From: Nitrospira sp.
GTDB lineage: Bacteria; Nitrospirota; Nitrospiria; Nitrospirales; Nitrospiraceae
Assembly (NCBI GenBank): GCA_020853775.1
Contig: JADYYH010000078.1
Location: forward strand, 18,488 to 82,487
Direction of reading: 5' to 3'
DNA: 64,000 nt
Shown: one piece after another, positions 59,444 to 64,000 of the stretch
Layout: every line of letters starts with the position of its first letter
Position numbering within the stretch: the first letter of the stretch is position 1
Made by a program: the position numbers and the translations under genes
The notes under the pieces: model-generated
Seen by the model: only the letters and a program-made list of their open reading frames with translations
Told to the model about the DNA's origin: nothing
Database searches by the model: none

Positions 59444-61561
59444 TTAGAAGCGGTACTTCAACTTGATCCAGAATGTCCGGCCATCCTGGTCAATGACGTC
59501 CTGTACGTGTTCTCCAGACCCTGGATATCCGTACTTCTGGTTCATCAGGTTATTAATATGGCCGGAGAATTCCCAGCCTTTTACGATCCGTTGACTGAAG
59601 AGCGACACGTTCAGAATGTAAAAGGGGCTGGCGCTGTTGCCGGCGAGGGTGAGGCGTGAACTGGTGTACCGCCCTTCGAAGCCCGCGAACAGCTTGTCGG
59701 TGATGACCGGGAGGATCACGTTGGCTTTCGCCAGGTGCTGGGGCGAATTGGTGAGCTGGTGGTTTCCGTCGTCGTTCTCAGTGCGTTGTAACGCGTAGCT
59801 GAGGCGTCCTTCCATACCCGACGGCCATTTCCCTTCAAGGGCAAGCTCCACCCCGCGAGCGGTGATGTTGTCCACGTTGCTAAAAAAGAGCAATCCGTCC
59901 GTTGGATCGGTCGTCTGACTGATCAGGCCGGAAATGTTGTACTGATAGAGGCTTCCTAGGGCACGGAGGTGGTCACCCAAGTATTGCTCGACTACGAGTT
60001 CGTACGTTTTAATCTTTTCAGGTTGGAGGTTGGGGCTGGCCTTGAATGTGGTCGACGCCACATAATATTGCTCGTAGGGATTAGGGGCGCGAAAGGCCTG
60101 TCCGTACAGTAGTTTGATGGTGGTCTTGTCCCAGGTAGAAATAAGTGCTGCTCGGGGGTTGGTGGTGCCCCCGAAGGTGCTGTATTGGTCGTGCCGGACT
60201 CCGACGTTCAAGACCAAGTGGTCGGCGATGGCCCATTCATCCTGCAGATAGGCCGCGATGAAACTGGAATGGCGCTTGTCCTCGAGGTAGGTGGCAGGAG
60301 GTTCACGGTCTGCATTACTTTGGTTTTGCCGGAATTGATCCCGATATTCCCCGCCGATCGTGACTTTGTGGCGGTCGAACAGCCGTTTGGTGATCGTCAA
60401 TTCCGCTCCCCACCAGTCACCCTCGCTTGAATCCTTGTTAATGGTGAACGGCGGTGTGCCGGTCCCGGCATAGTCGTATGGAAGGTGCGCTCGGTAGTAG
60501 TAGCGGTCGTAGTAGACGCGGGCTTTCACATTAAGCTGGTTGACGAATTCGTGCTGATAGACGAGATCGAGATAGGTCCGCTCGTCGAGCGTGTTCTGTC
60601 GATTGTCGTTGAATGCCGTGCCGAAGGAGGCCGTCGGCACGTTCTTCTTGCGCCACTGGTGGCCGCCCAAGAGGGTAAAGTCTCCGTATGAGAGTTTGCC
60701 GGTGTAATAGTAGAGGTTGTCCCGATCCGCGTCCTTGGCGATGCCGTTATTGATCGAGGAGAATGCCGGATACGACAGCTCGCGGTGGCCTTCGCTATCC
60801 GAGAAAGAGCCTGAGAGCAGCATCTCCAAGCCGTTCGAGAACTTATTGCCGTAGCTGAGGCGGCTACGGTAGGTGTTGAAACTGGATGCTTCGCCGGAGA
60901 CTTCGGTGCCTTTGAGATCCCGCCCCCGCTTCGTGATCACATTGACGACTCCGAAGAATGCATTGGTTCCATACAGGGATGATCCCGGGCCTTTGATGAT
61001 TTCTACGCGGTCAATCAAGTCCACATCGATGGGCATTTCTGTGCTGGGGCCGCCTGAGTCGTATACGGCATCGTTGAGCCGATGGTTGTCGATCAACAGC
61101 AGGACACGGGACGTGTAATCGCCGGGCCGGTTGAATCCGCGAATGCCCAAGTAGCCGTAGTTTCGGTCGTTGCTGGTAAACAAGCCTGGCACGCTGTCGA
61201 GAATCTGCGCAAAATTCCTGTAGCCGTATTTCTTGATTTGGTCGGCGGTGATGATGATGACGGCCGCCGGCGCCTCATTCACCTTCTGGTCATACTTGGC
61301 CGCACCATAGACCGAGGGAATTTCTTCGAAGAGCGTACTTTCTTTGCCGACGGTCTCTTGACCGTCAGATGCCGATGACAGGGGTACCTCCGGGAGATCC
61401 AGCGAGGCCTCTGTTTGCTCAGAGGGAACCTCCTCGATCGGCGAGGCGGCGTGGGATGTCGTGAGCGGAAGCGCCAGCAACATGGCCCCTAGCAGGTAGC
61501 CGGTCGTGGCGGGAAGCATCCGGGTGCAGGTTCTGGCAAGGCGGCGCATGTGCAACTCCAT
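59444..61561 (-). CDS. TonB-dependent outer-membrane receptor
   Basis: A 705-residue receptor. The signal peptide runs to about residue 38 (PLTTSHAAS). The plug domain (about 80-215) contains QILDSVPGLFTSNDRNYGYLG-like sequence, RGFNRPGDYTSRVLLLIDNH and VEIIKGPGSSLYGTNAFFGVVNVIT, the usual TonB-plug motifs. A 22-strand barrel follows and ends in LKYRF with the terminal Phe. No extra N-terminal signalling domain is obvious, so it is not a FecA-like transducer. It heads a three-gene operon with a binding protein and a kinase. Substrate cannot be told. Confidence 0.9.
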   Translation of the reverse strand: MELHMRRLARTCTRMLPATTGYLLGAMLLALPLTTSHAASPIEEVPSEQTEASLDLPEVPLSSASDGQETVGKESTLFEEIPSVYGAAKYDQKVNEAPAAVIIITADQIKKYGYRNFAQILDSVPGLFTSNDRNYGYLGIRGFNRPGDYTSRVLLLIDNHRLNDAVYDSGGPSTEMPIDVDLIDRVEIIKGPGSSLYGTNAFFGVVNVITKRGRDLKGTEVSGEASSFNTYRSRLSYGNKFSNGLEMLLSGSFSDSEGHRELSYPAFSSINNGIAKDADRDNLYYYTGKLSYGDFTLLGGHQWRKKNVPTASFGTAFNDNRQNTLDERTYLDLVYQHEFVNQLNVKARVYYDRYYYRAHLPYDYAGTGTPPFTINKDSSEGDWWGAELTITKRLFDRHKVTIGGEYRDQFRQNQSNADREPPATYLEDKRHSSFIAAYLQDEWAIADHLVLNVGVRHDQYSTFGGTTNPRAALISTWDKTTIKLLYGQAFRAPNPYEQYYVASTTFKASPNLQPEKIKTYELVVEQYLGDHLRALGSLYQYNISGLISQTTDPTDGLLFFSNVDNITARGVELALEGKWPSGMEGRLSYALQRTENDDGNHQLTNSPQHLAKANVILPVITDKLFAGFEGRYTSSRLTLAGNSASPFYILNVSLFSQRIVKGWEFSGHINNLMNQKYGYPGSGEHVQDVIDQDGRTFWIKLKYRF

Positions 61562-61696
61562 GGAATAAGGCTTATCCCTCCGTTATCGGTTGAGGGAGCA
61601 GGTGACTTGACGATTCCACATGGGGATTTGCTGATGGACGGATGCCGTGCCGTGTGGGCATGCGGGTGAGGGAACGGGGCGCGAAATTCCCCGCGG

Positions 61697-62104
61697 TCAG
61701 GTCGCGGAGTGGCTTCGAAGTTCAGCGGCAATGGTGCTGCAAGCGGTCTGATGCGCCTCAGCGAGTTGGGCCAGCAGGTAGGCGGCGTCGTCGAGGCAGG
61801 CGATGCGCCCCAGGTGTTCCAGCTCTTTGCAGTGAGCCGCTGTGGCCAGGACCCTAAGCTGCGCGCTGCTGGATTTGAGTCGATGCGCGGCTTTGGCGAG
61901 CGTGTCGGGATCGCGAACCTCTACTGCCGCACGAATTTCTTCCACGAGCATTCGGGAGTCGTTCATATACGTGGTGAGGACTTTCGCCAGAATATCGGGA
62001 CGCCCCGGGCGTTGAAGCGATCGAATCTCGTCCCAGGCGGTCTTGTCGATCTGCGCGTCCGTGGCAGGTTGCCTGCTTTCGTGCGTCGATTTGTGTGTGG
62101 GCAA
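61697..62104 (-). CDS. Hpt domain fragment split from the upstream hybrid kinase
   Basis: A 135-residue frame whose residues from about 20 on match the C-terminal Hpt of the 55559 kinase: [27 protein letters not shown], and [11 protein letters not shown] with the phosphorylatable His. It starts at a weak TTG in a different frame from the preceding kinase body, which runs on to a stop at 61854. The two halves are in-frame in the paralogue at 55559, so this is either a frameshift product or a separately made Hpt. The Hpt sequence itself is undamaged. Confidence 0.6.
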   Translation of the reverse strand: MPTHKSTHESRQPATDAQIDKTAWDEIRSLQRPGRPDILAKVLTTYMNDSRMLVEEIRAAVEVRDPDTLAKAAHRLKSSSAQLRVLATAAHCKELEHLGRIACLDDAAYLLAQLAEAHQTACSTIAAELRSHSAT

Positions 62105-63887
62105 CCTGTGTGGACATAGAGGAAGCCGTGGGGTCAGCCGGAGGCCGTGTCAGCCATTGCGACAGGATCGTGCGGAGTTGTGCCGCCGTAAACGGCTTGG
62201 CCAGATAATCGTCCATGCCGGCGGCGAGACAGCGGGTGCGATCGCCGTCCATCGCATTCGCGGTCAAGGCGATGATGGGGACATGGTGGCCGCCTCCTGC
62301 GTGACGCTCTTGTTGCCGGATGGCGGCGGTGGCGGTGAAGCCGTCCATGTCCGGCGTCTGGCAATCCATCAGAATAAGATCGAAACGTTCTCGTGCGACG
62401 GCTTCAAGGGCGAGACGCCCATTCTCGACGGCGTGGACGGTGTATCCCAGGATGTCTAACATTCCGGTCGCGACCTCCCGGTTGACCGGTGTGTCTTCGA
62501 CTAAGAGGAGACGTGCCGAGGGGGCGCTTGTCGTCACTGGTGCCGATACCACGGGATCCGCACGGCGAACCGGTGTCCGCTGTCCTGTCCGGAGGAGGCC
62601 GAGGACGGCCTGTTGTAGCAATCTCTTCCGGACGGGTTTGGTGCCCCAGCCATCAACGGCGGGCACTCCAGGCGCCCCGGCGTCGTACCCCACCGAGGTG
62701 AGCATCAAGAGGGGCAGTGCGGCCAATTGCGGGTCGGCCCGGATCGCCTGCGCCAGCTGCATGCCGTCCATATCCGGCATCTGGAAATCCAGCATGGCCA
62801 ACTCGAACGGCTGTTGCGCGGCGGCCGCTCGGAGTTGCGTCAGCGCCTCGGCGGTCGATGCAGTCAGGACGGGGATTGCTCCCCAGGATCGGAGATGGTC
62901 ATCCAGAATTTCGCGATTCGCCGCCGTATCGTCAACGACGAGGATCCGTCGTTGGAGCAGGGCATGTTCGGGATGCTCATTGCTGCTGGCGGGCGGTTGT
63001 CGCTCAAGGACGGCGGTGAACCAAAAAGTAGAGCCCTGACCAACTTGGCTGTCCACGCCGATCTGTCCCTGCATGAGGGACACGAGCTCCTTCACGATCG
63101 TCAGTCCGAGACCTGTGCCACCGAAGCGCCTGGTCGTGGTGCCGTCGGCTTGGGAGAAGGCCTCGAAAATGCGCTGATGGGCCTCGGCTGGAATGCCGAC
63201 GCCGGAATCTTTCACGGCGAACCGCAGGGTCACGGCGGTGTCTGTCTCGGCCAGGACGTCGATGCGCACGTTGATTTCCCCGGTCGAGGTGAACTTCAAC
63301 GCATTGCTGATCAGATTCAACAGGGCCTGCCGCAGCCTGATAGGGTCGCCGCGAAGCGTTCGCGGAATCGAACTCGGCATATGGCAGGTGAGCTCCAGCC
63401 CCTTGCGCTGGGCCGGGGTGGCAAACAGCTCCACGGCGTTCTCGACTGTGTCCTGGAGATCGAAGTCCAGCCGTTCCAGTTGGAGTTTGCCCGCTTCGAT
63501 CTTCGAGAAGTCGAGAATGTCGTTGATGATCGCCAACAGGGATTCGCCTGACTGTTGGATCGTGCGGGTCAGATGGCGCTGCCGGGTGTCCAATGCGGTC
63601 GTCAGCAAGAGTTCGGTCATGCCGAGGACACCGTTCATGGGCGTCCGGATCTCATGGCTCATGTTGGCGAGGAATTGCGACTTCGTGCGGCTGGCGGCCT
63701 CCGCCACTTCCTTAGCCAGCAGTAATTCCTGTGTGGTGCGTTTCAGTGGAGTGATGTCTGAGGCGACGGCGAGGTGCCCTGTGATCTTGCCGTCGGCGTC
63801 CCGCAGCGCCGTGATATTCAACAACACCGTTCGTCTGGTGCCGTCTTTCCGGATATAAGTCCACTCATGCTCATTAGTCTTACTGTG
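61854..63887 (-). pseudogene. Hybrid kinase broken by a frameshift and an IS insertion
   Basis: A paralogue of the 55559 kinase. From the right it begins inside a PAS domain (KTNEHEWTYIRKDGTRR, VLLNITALRDADGKITGH) with no upstream sensor region, because the sequence changes to insertion-sequence DNA near 63885 and an in-frame stop lies at 63888-63890. HisKA ([11 protein letters not shown]), HATPase_c ([15 protein letters not shown]), REC1 (MLDFQMPDMDG) and REC2 (LMDCQTPDMDG) are intact. After about 62105 the frame is shifted and yields nonsense to 61854, while Hpt continues in another frame. A GTG at 63827 could still make a soluble fragment. Probably non-functional as a sensor. Confidence 0.7.
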
Positions 63888-64000
63888 TCATTAAAAACAA
63901 TGTATTGTACGAGCTTCTTCGTCCTGCTTCGGAGGAGCAATGAGTGCAAGTCAGCGATTTGGGCAATACATGGAGCATTTGGCTGAGGGACTCGGGCATA
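63884..64000 (+). mobile_element. Left end of an IS701-like insertion sequence (continues beyond window)
   Basis: The kinase PAS homology stops abruptly and is followed by about 55 bp of AT-rich DNA, then a transposase start. The exact IS border (about 63880-63890) and its inverted repeat cannot be fixed because the other end is outside the window. Confidence 0.6.
63940..64000 (+). CDS. IS701-like transposase, N-terminal fragment
   Basis: Only the first 20 codons are in the window, encoding MSASQRFGQYMEHLAEGLGH, which I recognise as the start of IS4/IS701-type DDE transposases. GGAGGAGC lies just upstream of ATG 63940. The catalytic domain is off the end, so the family is a recall-based call. 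Confidence 0.65.
   Translation, partial: MSASQRFGQYMEHLAEGLGH

Overview
The window reads as part of a GC-rich chromosome of a Gram-negative bacterium. Gene order and content (ftsZ-pgeF-yggS-proC-yggT-divIVA; a pilC-pilS-pilR type-IV-pilus block; a yceD-rpmF-plsX-fab-rnc operon; many hybrid histidine kinases; a TonB receptor) together with the protein style suggest the Nitrospirota, most likely a Nitrospira-like organism. That assignment is an inference from recalled similarity, not from a search. No rRNA, tRNA, CRISPR array or prophage was recognised.

Layout. 1-5530: end of ftsZ, then cell-division and housekeeping genes and a serine hydrolase. 5527-12117: a small reverse-strand hypothetical gene, a CDP-alcohol phosphatidyltransferase, pilC, a PilS/PilR-type two-component pair and ispE. 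12118-16377: prs, rplY, pth, an indoleamine 2,3-dioxygenase family protein and a small membrane protein. 16573-17959: an outer-membrane beta-barrel protein and two Gly/Tyr-rich lipoproteins. 18567-30398: the most striking block, five co-directional and mostly overlapping genes encoding a 2,419-residue MnxG-like multicopper oxidase, a secreted beta-propeller protein, two SCO1/SenC proteins and a c-type cytochrome joined to a receptor-like domain. 30441-39478: rpsF-ssb-rpsR, yceD-rpmF-plsX-fabHDG-acpP-fabF-rnc and a secreted cyclophilin. 39544-41181 (reverse): a secreted hypothetical protein and an XrtA-type polysaccharide deacetylase. 41485-49257 (reverse): a four-gene signalling cluster (histidine kinase, FIST sensor protein, 1,207-residue hybrid kinase, receiver-kinase). 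49449-51178 (reverse): a Cys/His-rich putative metal-binding protein and a secreted propeller. 51433-54132: folD-metF-panB, a one-carbon/pantothenate block. 54133-55492 (reverse): a DUF309 protein and an ApaH-like phosphatase. 55559-61561 (reverse): TonB-dependent receptor, ABC-type substrate-binding protein and hybrid kinase without any transporter. 61697-64000: a second, closely related hybrid kinase that is frameshifted before its Hpt domain and cut in its PAS domain by the start of an IS701-like insertion sequence.

How the parts work together. The 18.6-30.4 kb block looks like a complete exported metal-oxidation module. The giant oxidase carries sets of HxH motifs of trinuclear and type-1 copper sites, the SCO proteins are plausible copper chaperones for it, and the cytochrome could receive or deliver electrons. 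By family resemblance Mn(II) oxidation is the leading hypothesis, but the substrate cannot be read from sequence. The right-hand third is dominated by phosphorelay signalling: four kinases intact in the window plus one broken copy. Two of these systems are paired with dedicated sensor proteins (FIST; TonB receptor plus binding protein).
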